Below the pieces are notes generated by a model that was not told the origin of the DNA, did no database searches, and saw nothing but the letters and a program-made list of their open reading frames with translations. From Eunapius fragilis (Eukaryota; Porifera; Demospongiae; Spongillida; Spongillidae), in contig OY811980.1 in NCBI GenBank assembly GCA_963681505.1, positions 62,001 through 126,000 of the forward strand: a stretch of DNA of 64,000 nucleotides. The letters run 5' to 3'. Shown piece after piece: positions 35,472 through 48,474 of this stretch. Numbering within the stretch: the stretch's first letter is position 1; each line of letters opens with the position of its first letter. A program made the position numbers and the translations under genes.

Positions 35472-38400
35472 GAACCTACTTTTGAATCGCTTGGCAAGCC
35501 CATACCAAAGCAGGTATCCTCGGGGTGGCATTCAACAGAGATAGAGGAGTGGTTACTGCTATCTTCCATGTGTGCAGTGGTTTGCTCATATTGCATGTCT
35601 CATCAACACCTCGATGCTAAGATAGTCAATATTTCCCATAGAGATGTATGGGTGGTTTCCCATAGGAATGTATGGGTGGGAACCTACTTTTGAATCGCTT
35701 GGTAAACCCATACCAAAGCAGGTATCCTCGGGGTGGCATTTAAAACAGATAGAGGAATGGTTACTGCTATCTTCCATGTGTGCAGTGGTTTGCTCATATT
35801 GCATGTCTCATCAACACCTCGATGCTAAGATAGTCAAAAATTTCCCATAGAAATGTATGGGTGGGAACCTACTTTTAAATCGCTTGGTAAACCCATTCCA
35901 AAGCAGGTATGCTCTGGGTGGCATTAAAAAGAGATAGAGGAGTGGTTACTGCTATCTTCCATGTGTGCAGTGGTTTGCTCATATTGCATGTCTCATCAAC
36001 ACCTCGATGCTAAGATAGTCAATATTTCCCATAGAGATGTATGGGTGGTTTCCCATAGGAATGTATGGGTGGGAACCTACTTTTGAATCGCTTTGTAAAC
36101 CCATACCAAAGCAGGTATCCTCGGGGTGGCATTTAAAACAGATAGAGGAATGGTTACTGCTATCTTCCATGTGTGCAGTGGTTTGCTCATATTGCATGTC
36201 TCATCAACACCTCGATGCTAAGATAGTCAAAAATTTCCCATAGAAATGTATGGGTGGGAACCTACTTTTAAATCGCTTGGTAAACCCATACCAAAGCAGG
36301 TATGCTCGGGGTGGCATTAAAAAGAGATAGAGGAGTGGTTACTGCTATCTTCCATGTGTGCAGTGGTTTGCTCATATTGCATGTCTCATCAACACCTCGA
36401 TGCTAAGATAGTCAATCTTTCCCATAGAGATGTATGGGTGGTTTCCCATAGGAATGTATGGGTTGGAACCTACTTTTGAATCGCTTGGTTAACCCATACC
36501 GAAGCAGGTATGCTCAGGATGGCATTCAAGAGAGATAGAGGAGTGGTTACTGCTATCTTCCATGTGTGCAGTGGTTTGCTCATATTGCATGTCTCATCAA
36601 CACCTCGATGCTAAGATAGTCAAAAAATTTCCCATAGAAATGTATGGGTGGGAACCTACTTTTGAATCGCTTGGCAAGCCCATACCAAAGCAGGTATCCT
36701 CGGGGTGGCATTCAACAGAGATAGAGGAGTGGTTACTGCTATCTTCCATGTGTGCAGTGGTTTGCTCATATTGCATGTCTCATCAACACCTCGATGCTAA
36801 GATAGTCAATATTTCCCATAGAGATGTATGGGTGGTTTCCCATAGGAATGTATGGGTGGGAACCTACTTTTGAATCGCTTGGTAAACCCATACCAAAGCA
36901 GGTATCCTCGGGGTGGCATTTAAAACAGATAGAGGAATGGTTACTGCTATCTTCCATGTGTGCAGTGGTTTGCTCATATTGCATGTCTCATCAACACCTC
37001 GATGCTAAGATAGTCAAAAATTTCCCATAGAAATGTATGGGTGGGAACCTACTTTTAAATCGCTTGGTAAACCCATTCCAAAGCAGGTATGCTCTGGGTG
37101 GCATTAAAAAGAGATAGAGGAGTGGTTACTGCTATCTTCCATGTGTGCAGTGGTTTGCTCATATTGCATGTCTCATCAACACCTCGATGCTAAGATAGTC
37201 AATATTTCCCATAGAGATGTATGGGTGGTTTCCCATAGGAATGTATGGGTGGGAACCTACTTTTGAATCGCTTTGTAAACCCATACCAAAGCAGGTATCC
37301 TCGGGGTGGCATTTAAAACAGATAGAGGAATGGTTACTGCTATCTTCCATGTGTGCAGTGGTTTGCTCATATTGCATGTCTCATCAACACCTCGATGCTA
37401 AGATAGTCAATATTTCCCATAGAGATGTATGGGTGGTTTCCCATAGGAATGTATGGGTGGGAACCTACTTTTGAATCGCTTGGTAAACCCATACCAAAGC
37501 AGGTATCCTCGGGGTGGCATTTAAAACAGATAGAGGAATGGTTACTGCTATCTTCCATGTGTGCAGTGGTTTGCTCATATTGCATGTCTCATCAACACCT
37601 CGATGCTAAGATAGTCAAAAATTTCCCATAGAAATGTATGGGTGGGAACCTACTTTTAAATCGCTTGGTAAACCCATTCCAAAGCAGGTATGCTCTGGGT
37701 GGCATTAAAAAGAGATAGAGGAGTGGTTACTGCTATCTTCCATGTGTGCAGTGGTTTGCTCATATTGCATGTCTCATCAACACCTCGATGCTAAGATAGT
37801 CAATATTTCCCATAGAGATGTATGGGTGGTTTCCCATAGGAATGTATGGGTGGGAACCTACTTTTGAATCGCTTTGTAAACCCATACCAAAGCAGGTATC
37901 CTCGGGGTGGCATTTAAAACAGATAGAGGAATGGTTACTGCTATCTTCCATGTGTGCAGTGGTTTGCTCATATTGCATGTCTCATCAACACCTCGATGCT
38001 AAGATAGTCAAAAATTTCCCATAGAAATGTATGGGTGGGAACCTACTTTTAAATCGCTTGGTAAACCCATACCAAAGCAGGTATGCTCGGGGTGGCATTA
38101 AAAAGAGATAGAGGAGTGGTTACTGCTATCTTCCATGTGTGCAGTGGTTTGCTCATATTGCATGTCTCATCAACACCTCGATGCTAAGATAGTCAATCTT
38201 TCCCATAGAGATGTATGGGTGGTTTCCCATAGGAATGTATGGGTTGGAACCTACTTTTGAATCGCTTGGTTAACCCATACCGAAGCAGGTATGCTCAGGA
38301 TGGCATTCAAGAGAGATAGAGGAGTGGTTACTGCTATCTTCCATGTGTGCAGTGGTTTGCTCATATTGCATGTCTCATCAACACCTCGATGCTAAGATAG

Positions 38401-39490
38401 TCAAAAAATTTCCCATAGAAATGTATGGGTGGGAACCTACTTTTGAATCGCTTGGCAAGCCCATACCAAAGCAGGTATCCTCGGGGTGGCATTCAACAGA
38501 GATAGAGGAGTGGTTACTGCTATCTTCCATGTGTGCAGTGGTTTGCTCATATTGCATGTCTCATCAACACCTCGATGCTAAGATAGTCAATATTTCCCAT
38601 AGAGATGTATGGGTGGTTTCCCATAGGAATGTATGGGTGGGAACCTACTTTTGAATCGCTTGGTAAACCCATACCAAAGCAGGTATCCTCGGGGTGGCAT
38701 TTAAAACAGATAGAGGAATGGTTACTGCTATCTTCCATGTGTGCAGTGGTTTGCTCATATTGCATGTCTCATCAACACCTCGATGCTAAGATAGTCAAAA
38801 ATTTCCCATAGAAATGTATGGGTGGGAACCTACTTTTAAATCGCTTGGTAAACCCATTCCAAAGCAGGTATGCTCTGGGTGGCATTAAAAAGAGATAGAG
38901 GAGTGGTTACTGCTATCTTCCATGTGTGCAGTGGTTTGCTCATATTGCATGTCTCATCAACACCTCGATGCTAAGATAGTCAATATTTCCCATAGAGATG
39001 TATGGGTGGTTTCCCATAGGAATGTATGGGTGGGAACCTACTTTTGAATCGCTTTGTAAACCCATACCAAAGCAGGTATCCTCGGGGTGGCATTTAAAAC
39101 AGATAGAGGAATGGTTACTGCTATCTTCCATGTGTGCAGTGGTTTGCTCATATTGCATGTCTCATCAACACCTCGATGCTAAGATAGTCAAAAATTTCCC
39201 ATAGAAATGTATGGGTGGGAACCTACTTTTAAATCGCTTGGTAAACCCATACCAAAGCAGGTATGCTCGGGGTGGCATTAAAAAGAGATAGAGGAGTGGT
39301 TACTGCTATCTTCCATGTGTGCAGTGGTTTGCTCATATTGCATGTCTCATCAACACCTCGATGCTAAGATAGTCAATCTTTCCCATAGAGATGTATGGGT
39401 GGTTTCCCATAGGAATGTATGGGTTGGAACCTACTTTTGAATCTCTTGGTTAACCCATACCGAAGCAGGTATGCTCAGGATGGCATTTAA
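35472..39490 (+). repeat. 1180-bp hexamer higher-order repeat with an expanded unit
   Basis: Unit 1 (35472-36651) is B, K, C, K, C, E of 208, 185, 208, 185, 208 and 186 bp. Unit 2 (36652-38432) is the same unit enlarged to 1781 bp. Unit 3 begins at 38433 and is recognisable to about 39.49 kb, where the E body changes from GGATGGCATTCAAG to GGATGGCATTTAAA. Markers in register are ACTTTTAAATCGC with ACCCATTCC and GCTCTGGG in one C, CGCTTTGTAAACC in the second K, and the 186-bp E. Confidence 0.88.
36860..38038 (+). repeat. 601-bp internal duplication in hexamer unit 2
   Basis: The K-C-K(CTTTGTAAAC) segment is present twice in the middle unit. The two CTTTGTAAAC K monomers start near 37253 and 37854, 601 bp apart. 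In the first of these the tail is a double hairpin, so it joins another K and not C as in units 1 and 3. That double tail marks the unequal-exchange junction. Shift: 208 + 185 + 208. Confidence 0.85.
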
Positions 39491-39799
39491 AACAGATAGA
39501 GGAATGGTTACTGCTATCTTCCATGTGTGCAGTGGTTTGCTCATATTGCATGTCTCATCAACACCTCGATGCTAAGATAGTCAAAAAATTTCCCATAGAA
39601 ATGTATGGGTGGGAACCTACTTTTGAATCGCTTGGTAAACCCATACCAAAGCAGGAATGCTCGGGGTGGCATTAAAAAGAGATAGAGGAGTGGTTACTGC
39701 TATCTTCCATGTGTGCAGTGGTTTGCTCATATTGCATGTCTCATCAACACCTCGATGCTAAGATAGTCAATATTTCCCATAGAGATGTATGGGTGGTTT

Positions 39800-42133
39800 C
39801 CCATAGGAATGTATGGGTGGGAACCTACTTTTGAATCGCTTGGTAAACCCATACCAAAGCAGGTATCCTCGGGGTGGCATTTAAAACAGATAGAGGAATG
39901 GTTACTGCTATCTTCCATGTGTGCAGTGGTTTGCTCATATTGCATGTCTCATCAACACCTCGATGCTAAGATAGTCAAAAATTTCCCATAGAAATGTATG
40001 GGTGGGAACCTACTTTTGAATCGCTTGGTAAACCCATACCAAAGCAGGTATGCTCGGGGTGGCATTAAAAAGAGATAGAGGAGTGGGTACTGCTATCTTC
40101 CATGTGTGCAGTGGTTTGCTCATTTTGAATGTCTCATCATCACCTCGATGCTAAGATAGTCAATATTTCCCATAGAGATGTATGGGTGGTTTCACATAGG
40201 AATGTATGGGTGGGAACCTACTTTTGAATCGCTTGGTAAACCCATACCAAAGCAGGTATCCTCGGGGTGGCATTTAAAACAGATAGAGGAATGGTTACTG
40301 CTATCTTCCATGTGTGCAGTGGTTTGCTCATATTGCATGTCTCATCAACACCTCGATGCTAAGATAGTCAAAAATTTCCCATAGAAATGTATGGGTGGGA
40401 ACCTACTTTTGAATCGCTTGGTAAACCCATACCAAAGCAGGTATGCTCGGGGTGGCATTAAAAAGAGATAGAGGAGTGGGTACTGCTATCTTCCATGTGT
40501 GCAGTGGTTTGCTCATTTTGCATGTCTCATCATCACCTCGATGCTAAGATAGTCAATATTTCCCATAGAGATGTATGGGTGGTTTCACATAGGAATGTAT
40601 GGGTGGGAACCTACTTTTGAATCGCTTGGTAAACCCATACCAAAGCAGGTATCCTCGGGGTGGCATTTAAAACAGATAGAGGAATGGTTACTGCTATCTT
40701 CCATGTGTGCAGTGGTTTGCTCATATTGCATGTCTCATCAACACCTCGATGCTAAGATAGTCAAAAATTTCCCATAGAAATGTATGGGTGGGAACCTACT
40801 TTTGAATCGCTTGGTAAACCCATACCAAAGCAGGTATGCTCGGGGTGGCATTAAAAAGAGATAGAGGAGTGGTTACTGCTATCTTCCATGTGTTCAGTGG
40901 TTTGCTCATATTGCATGTCTCATCAACACCTCGATGCTAAGATAGTCAAAAATTTCCCATAGAAATGTATGGGTGGGAACCTACTTTTGAATCGCTTGGT
41001 AAACCCATACCAAAGCAGGTATGCTCGGGGTGGCATTAAAAAGAGATAGAGGAGTGGGTACTGCTATCTTCCATGTGTGCAGTGGTTTGCTCATTTTGCA
41101 TGTCTCATCATCACCTCGATGCTAAGATAGTCAATATTTCCCATAGAGATGTATGGGTGGTTTCCCATAGGAATGTATGGGTGGGAACCTACTTTTGAAT
41201 CGCTTGGTAAACCCATACCAAAGCAGGTATCCTCGGGGTGGCATTTAAAACAGATAGAGGAATGGTTACTGCTATCTTCCATGTGTGCAGTGGTTTGCTC
41301 ATATTGCATGTCTCATCAACACCTCGATGCTAAGATAGTCAAAAATTTCCCATAGAAATGTATGGGTGGGAACCTACTTTTGAATCGCTTGGTAAACCCA
41401 TACCAAAGCAGGTATGCTCGGGGTGGCATTAAAAAGAGATAGAGGAGTGGGTACTGCTATCTTCCATGTGTGCAGTGGTTTGCTCATTTTGCATGTCTCA
41501 TCATCACCTCGATGCTAAGATAGTCAATATTTCCCATAGAGATGTATGGGTGGTTTCCCATAGGAATGTATGGGTGGGAACCTACTTTTGAATCGCTTGG
41601 TAAACCCATACCAAAGCAGGTATCCTCGGGGTGGCATTTAAAACAGATAGAGGAATGGTTACTGCTATCTTCCATGTGTGCAGTGGTTTGCTCATATTGC
41701 ATGTCTCATCAACACCTCGATGCTAAGATAGTCAAAAATTTCCCATAGAAATGTATGGGTGGGAACCTACTTTTGAATCGCTTGGTAAACCCATACCAAA
41801 GCAGGTATGCTCGGGGTGGCATTAAAAAGAGATAGAGGAGTGGTTACTGCTATCTTCCATGTGTTCAGTGGTTTGCTCATATTGCATGTCTCATCAACAC
41901 CTCGATGCTAAGATAGTCAAAAATTTCCCACAGAAATGTATGGGTGGGAACCTACTTTTGAATCGCTTGGTAAACCCATACCAAAGCAGGTATGCTCGGG
42001 GTGGCATTAAAAAGAGATAGAGGAGTGGTTACTGCTATCTTCCATGTGTGCAGTGGTTTGCTCATATTGCATGTCTCATCAACACCTCGATGCTAAGATA
42101 GTCAAAAAATTTCCCATAGAAATGTATGGGTGG
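39800..42133 (+). repeat. 393-bp C-K dimers with the TCATTTTGC C variant
   Basis: C and K alternate as 208 + 185. The C bodies here carry GAGTGGGTACTGC and TCATTTTGCATG followed by TCATCATCACC. The first copy (about 40.12 kb) reads TTTTGAATG. The K monomers are preceded by TTTCACATAGG at 40.19 and 40.59 kb and by TTTCCCATAGG at 41.16 and 41.56 kb. Extra C monomers with GTGTTCAGTGG (40792 and 41763) break the alternation. TTTCCCACAG near 41.93 kb recurs at 43.48 and 50.0 kb. Confidence 0.83.
41948..42133 (+). repeat. Class C monomer, 186-bp form with a longer A-run
   Basis: Class C dominates the right half. It has GGTAAACCCATACC, GTATGCTCGG, GGCATTAAAAAGAG and GAGGAGTGG. This copy ends in GTCAAAAAATTTCCC, with one A more than the 185-bp form, so it is 186 bp. 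The extra A changes the phase of the frames, which is why slightly longer frames appear across such junctions (36562-36873, 57490-57750). A related C subtype reads GTGTTCAGTGG and usually sits next to the 186-bp form in the right half. Confidence 0.9.
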
Positions 42134-42341
42134 GAACCTACTTTTGAATCGCTTGGTAAACCCATACCAAAGCAGGAATGCTCGGGGTGGCATTAAAAAG
42201 AGATAGAGGAGTGGTTACTGCTATCTTCCATGTGTGCAGTGGTTTGCTCATATTGCATGTCTCATCAACACCTCGATGCTAAGATAGTCAATATTTCCCA
42301 TAGAGATGTATGGGTGGTTTCCCATAGGAATTTATGGGTGG

Positions 42342-45048
42342 GAACCTACTTTTGAATCGCTTGGTAAACCCATACCAAAGCAGGTATCCTCGGGGTGGCA
42401 TTTAAAACAGATAGAGGAATGGTTACTGCTATCTTCCATGTGTGCAGTGGTTTGCTCATATTGCATGTCTCATCAACACCTCGATGCTAAGATAGTCAAA
42501 AATTTCCCATAGAAATGTATGGGTGGGAACCTACTTTTGAATCGCTTGGTAAACCCATACCAAAGCAGGTATGCTCGGGGTGGCATTAAAAAGAGATAGA
42601 GGAGTGGGTACTGCTATCTTCCATGTGTGCAGTGGTTTGCTCATTTTGCATGTCTCATCATCACCTCGATGCTAAGATAGTCAATATTTCCCATAGAGAT
42701 GTATGGGTGGTTTCACATAGGAATGTATGGGTGGGAACCTACTTTTGAATCGCTTGGTAAACCCATACCAAAGCAGGTATCCTCGGGGTGGCATTTAAAA
42801 CAGATAGAGGAATGGTTACTGCTATCTTCCATGTGTGCAGTGGTTTGCTCATATTGCATGTCTCATCAACACCTCGATGCTAAGATAGTCAAAAATTTCC
42901 CATAGAAATGTATGGGTGGGAACCTACTTTTGAATCGCTTGGTAAACCCATACCAAAGCAGGTATGCTCGGGGTGGCATTAAAAAGAGATAGAGGAGTGG
43001 TTACTGCTATCTTCCATGTGTGCAGTGGTTTGCTCATATTGCATGTCTCATCAACACCTCGATGCTAAGATAGTCAATATTTCCCATAGAGATGTATGGG
43101 TGGTTTCCCATAGGAATGTATGGGTGGGAACCTACTTTTGAATCGCTTGGTAAACCCATACCAAAGCAGGTATCCTCGGGGTGGCATTTAAAACAGATAG
43201 AGGAATGGTTACTGCTATCTTCCATGTGTGCAGTGGTTTGCTCATATTGCATGTCTCATCAACACCTCGATGCTAAGATAGTCAAAAATTTCCCATAGAA
43301 ATGTATGGGTGGGAACCTACTTTTGAATCGCTTGGTAAACCCATACCAAAGCAGGTATGCTCGGGGTGGCATTAAAAAGAGATAGAGGAGTGGTTACTGC
43401 TATCTTCCATGTGTTCAGTGGTTTGCTCATATTGCATGTCTCATCAACACCTCGATGCTAAGATAGTCAAAAATTTCCCACAGAAATGTATGGGTGGGAA
43501 CCTACTTTTGAATCGCTTGGTAAACCCATACCAAAGCAGGTATGCTCGGGGTGGCATTAAAAAGAGATAGAGGAGTGGTTACTGCTATCTTCCATGTGTG
43601 CAGTGGTTTGCTCATATTGCATGTCTCATCAACACCTCGATGCTAAGATAGTCAAAAAATTTCCCATAGAAATGTATGGGTGGGAACCTACTTTTGAATC
43701 GCTTGGTAAACCCATACCAAAGCAGGAATGCTCGGGGTGGCATTAAAAAGAGATAGAGGAGTGGGTACTGCTATCTTCCATGTGTGCAGTGGTTTGCTCA
43801 TATTGCATGTCTCATCAACACCTCGATGCTAAGATAGTCAATATTTCCCATAGAGATGTATGGGTGGTTTCCCATAGGAATTTATGGGTGGGAACCTACT
43901 TTTGAATCGCTTGGTAAACCCATACCAAAGCAGGTATCCTCGGGGTGGCATTTAAAACAGATAGAGGAATGGTTACTGCTATCTTCCATGTGTGCAGTGG
44001 TTTGCTCATATTGCATGTCTCATCAACACCTCGATGCTAAGATAGTCAAAAATTTCCCATAGAAATGTATGGGTGGGAACCTACTTTTGAATCGCTTGGT
44101 AAACCCATACCAAAGCAGGTATGCTCGGGGTGGCATTAAAAAGAGATAGAGGAGTGGGTACTGCTATCTTCCATGTGTGCAGTGGTTTGCTCATTTTGCA
44201 TGTCTCATCATCACCTCGATGCTAAGATAGTCAATATTTCCCATAGAGATGTATGGGTGGTTTCACATAGGAATGTATGGGTGGGAACCTACTTTTGAAT
44301 CGCTTGGTAAACCCATACCAAAGCAGGTATCCTCGGGGTGGCATTTAAAACAGATAGAGGAATGGTTACTGCTATCTTCCATGTGTGCAGTGGTTTGCTC
44401 ATATTGCATGTCTCATCAACACCTCGATGCTAAGATAGTCAAAAATTTCCCATAGAAATGTATGGGTGGGAACCTACTTTTGAATCGCTTGGTAAACCCA
44501 TACCAAAGCAGGTATGCTCGGGGTGGCATTAAAAAGAGATAGAGGAGTGGTTACTACTATCTTCCATGTGTTCAGTGGTTTGCTCATATTGCATGTCTCA
44601 TCAACACCTCGATGCTAAGATAGTCAAAAATTTCCCATAGAAATGTATGGGTGGGAACCTACTTTTGAATCGCTTGGTAAACCCATACCAAAGCAGGTAT
44701 GCTCGGGGTGGCATTAAAAAGAGATAGAGGAGTGGTTACTGCTATCTTCCATGTGTGCAGTGGTTTGCTCATATTGCATGTCTCATCAACACCTCGATGC
44801 TAAGATAGTCAAAAAATTTCCCATAGAAATGTATGGGTGGGAACCTACTTTTGAATCGCTCGGTAAACCCATACCAAAGCAGGTATGCTCGGGGTGGCAT
44901 TAAAAAGAGATAGAGGAGTGGTTACTGCTATCTTCCATGTGTGCAGTGGTTTGCTCATATTGCATGTCTCATCAACACCTCGATGCTAAGATAGTCAATA
45001 TTTCCCATAGAGATGTATGGGTGGTTTCCCATAGGAATGTATGGGTGG
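42342..45048 (+). repeat. 1550-bp sub-repeat (octamer), second unit partial
   Basis: Unit 42342-43891 is K, C, K, C, K, C, C, C of 185, 208, 185, 208, 185, 185, 186 and 208 bp. The next starts at 43892 but lacks one C-K dimer before the GTGTTCAGTGG C, so it is shorter. Markers in register are GGAATTTATGGG (42336 and 43886), TTTCACATAGG and GCAGGAATGC. The pair recurs at 48869 and 50419 in the second large unit. Confidence 0.85.
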
Positions 45049-48000
45049 GAACCTACTTTTGAATCGCTTGGTAAACCCATACCAAAGCAGGTATCCTCGG
45101 GGTGGCATTTAAAACAGATAGAGGAATGGTTACTGCTATCTTCCATGTGTGCAGTGGTTTGCTCATATTGCATGTCTCATCAACACCTCGATGCTAAGAT
45201 AGTCAAAAATTTCCCATAGAAATGTATGGGTGGGAACCTACTTTTGAATCGCTTGGTAAACCCATACCAAAGCAGGTATGCTCGGGGTGGCATTAAAAAG
45301 AGATAGAGGAGTGGTTACTGCTATCTTCCATGTGTGCAGTGGTTTGCTCATTTTGCATGTCTCATCATCACCTCGATGCTAAGATAGTCAATATTTCCCA
45401 TAGAGATGTATGGGTGGTTTCCCATAGGAATGTATGGGTGGGAACCTACTTTTGAATCGCTTGGTAAACCCATACCAAAGCAGGTATCCTCGGGGTGGCA
45501 TTTAAAACAGATAGAGGAATGGTTACTGCTATCTTCCATGTGTGCAGTGGTTTGCTCATATTGCATGTCTCATCAACACCTCGATGCTAAGATAGTCAAA
45601 AATTTCCCATAGAAATGTATGGGTGGGAACCTACTTTTGAATCGCTTGGTAAACCCTTACCAAAGCAGGTATGCTCGGGGTGACATTAAAAAGAGATAGA
45701 GGAGTGGTTACTGCTATCTTCCATGTGTGCAGTGGTTTGCTCTTATTGCATGTCTCATCAACACCTCGATGCTAAGATAGTCAAAAATTTCCCATAGAAA
45801 TGTATGGGTGGGAACCTACTTTTGAATCGCTTGGTAAACCCATACCAAAGCAGGTATGCTCTGGGTGGCATTAAAAAGAGATAGAGGAGTGGTTACTGCT
45901 ATCTTCCATGTGTGCAGTGGTTTGCTCATATTGCATGTCTCATCAACACCTCGATGCTAAGATAGTCAAAAAATTTCCCATAGAAATGTATGGGTGGGAA
46001 CCTACTTTTGAATCGCTTGGTAAACCCATACCAAAGCAGGTATGCTCGGGGTGGCATTAAAAAGAGATAGAGGAGTGGTTACTGCTATCTTCCATGTGTT
46101 CAGTGGTTTGCTCATATTGCATGTCTCATCAACACCTCGATGCTAAGATAGTCAAAAATTTCCCATAGAAATGTATGGGTGGGAACCTACTTTTGAATCG
46201 CTTGGTAAACCCATACCAAAGCAGGTATGCTCGGGGTGGCATTAAAAAGAGATAGAGGAGTGGTTACTGCTATCTTCCATGTGTGCAGTGGTTTGCTCTT
46301 ATTGCATGTCTCATCAACACCTCGATGCTAAGATAGTCAAAAATTTCCCATAGAAATGTATGGGTGGGAACCTACTTTTGAATCGCTTGGTAAACCCATA
46401 CCAAAGCAGGTATGCTCTGGGTGGCATTAAAAAGAGATAGAGGAGTGGTTACTGCTATCTTCCATGTGTGCAGTGGTTTGCTCATATTGCATGTCTCATC
46501 AACACCTCGATGCTAAGATAGTCAATATTTCGCATAGAGATGTATGGGTGGTTTCCCATAGGAATGTATGGGTGGGAACCTACTTTTGAATCGCTTGGTA
46601 AACCCATACCAAAGCAGGTATCCTCGGGGTGGCATTTAAAACAGATAGAGGAATGGTTACTGCTATCTTCCATGTGTGCAGTGGTTTGCTCATATTGCAT
46701 GTCTCATCAACACCTCGATGCTAAGATAGTCAAAAATTTCCCATAGAAATGTATGGGTGGGAACCTACTTTTAAATCGCTTGGTAAACCCATACCAAAGC
46801 AGGTATGCTCGGGGTGGCATTAAAAAGAGATAGAGGAGTGGTTACTGCTATCTTCCATGTGTGCAGTGGTTTGCTCATATTGCATGTCTCATCAACACCT
46901 CGATGCTAAGATAGTCAATCTTTCCCATAGAGATGTATGGGTGGTTTCCCATAGGAATGTATGGGTTGGAACCTACTTTTGAATCGCTTGGTTAACCCAT
47001 ACCGAAGCAGGTATGCTCAGGATGGCATTTAAAACAGATAGAGGAATGGTTACTGCTATCTTCCATGTGTGCAGTGGTTTGCTCATATTGCATGTCTCAT
47101 CAACACCTCGATGCTAAGATAGTCAAAAATTTCCCATAGAAATGTATGGGTGGGAACCTACTTTTGAATCGCTTGGTAAACCCATACCAAAGCAGGTATG
47201 CTCGGGGTGGCATTAAAAAGAGATAGAGGAGTGGTTACTGCTATCTTCCATGTGTGCAGTGGTTTGCTCTTATTGCATGTCTCATCAACACCTCGATGCT
47301 AAGATAGTCAAAAATTTCCCATAGAAATGTATGGGTGGGAACCTACTTTTGAATCGCTTGGTAAACCCATACCAAAGCAGGTATGCTCTGGGTGGCATTA
47401 AAAAGAGATAGAGGAGTGGTTACTGCTATCTTCCATGTGTGCAGTGGTTTGCTCATATTGCATGTCTCATCAACACCTCGATGCTAAGATAGTCAAAAAA
47501 TTTCCCATAGAAATGTATGGGTGGGAACCTACTTTTGAATCGCTTGGTAAACCCATACCAAAGCAGGTATGCTCGGGGTGGCATTAAAAAGAGATAGAGG
47601 AGTGGTTACTGCTATCTTCCATGTGTGCAGTGGTTTGCTCATATTGCATGTCTCATCAACACCTCGATGCTAAGATAGTCAATATTTCCTATAGAGATGT
47701 ATGGGTGGTTTCCCATAGGAATGTATGGGTGGGAACCTACTTTTGAATCGCTTGGTAAACCCATACCAAAGCAGGTATCCTCGGGGTGGCATTTAAAACA
47801 GATAGAGGAATGGTTACTGCTATCTTCCATGTGTGCAGTGGTTTGCTCATATTGCATGTCTCATCAACACCTCGATGCTAAGATAGTCAAAAATTTCCCA
47901 TAGAAATGTATGGGTGGGAACCTACTTTTGAATCGCTTGGTAAACCCATACCAAAGCAGGTATGCTCGGGGTGGCATTAAAAAGAGATAGAGGAGTGGTT

Positions 48001-48474
48001 ACTGCTATCTTCCATGTGTGCAGTGGTTTGCTCATATTGCATGTCTCATCAACACCTCGATGCTAAGATAGTCAAAAAATTTCCCATAGAAATGTATGGG
48101 TGGGAACCTACTTTTGAATCGCTTGGTAAACCCATACCAAAGCAGGTATGCTCGGGGTGGCATTAAAAAGAGATAGAGGAGTGGTTACTGCTATCTTCCA
48201 TGTGTTCAGTGGTTTGCTCATATTGCATGTCTCATCAACACCTCGATGCTAAGATAGTCAAAAATTTCCCATAGAAATGTATGGGTGGGAACCTACTTTT
48301 GAATCGCTTGGTAAACCCATACCAAAGCAGGTATGCTCGGGGTGGCATTAAAAAGAGATAGAGGAGTGGTTACTGCTATCTTCCATGTGTGCAGTGGTTT
48401 GCTCATATTGCATGTCTCATCAACACCTCGATGCTAAAATAGTCAAAAAATTTCCCATAGAAATGTATGGGTGG

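Larger units (their letters stand above)
41948..48474 (+). repeat. 6527-bp large repeat unit, first copy
   Basis: This block is matched at a constant offset of 6527 from 42134 to about 46.0 kb, then at 6713, then at 9213 after about 46.98 kb. It contains a 1550-bp sub-repeat (42342-43891 and onward), the GGTGACATT C variant near 45.68 kb, GCTCTGGG C monomers, the CTATAGAG hairpin near 47.69 kb, and a final C-rich stretch. First and second copies differ at few sites by eye, for example GAGTGGGTACTG near 43.76 kb and CGCATAGAG near 46.53 kb. Confidence 0.85.

Noticed and set aside
36562..36873. The 103-codon frame, also at 38343-38654, as a gene
   Set aside because: It results from one extra A in the A-run joining two ordinary monomers, and is repeated only because the 1180-bp unit was duplicated.
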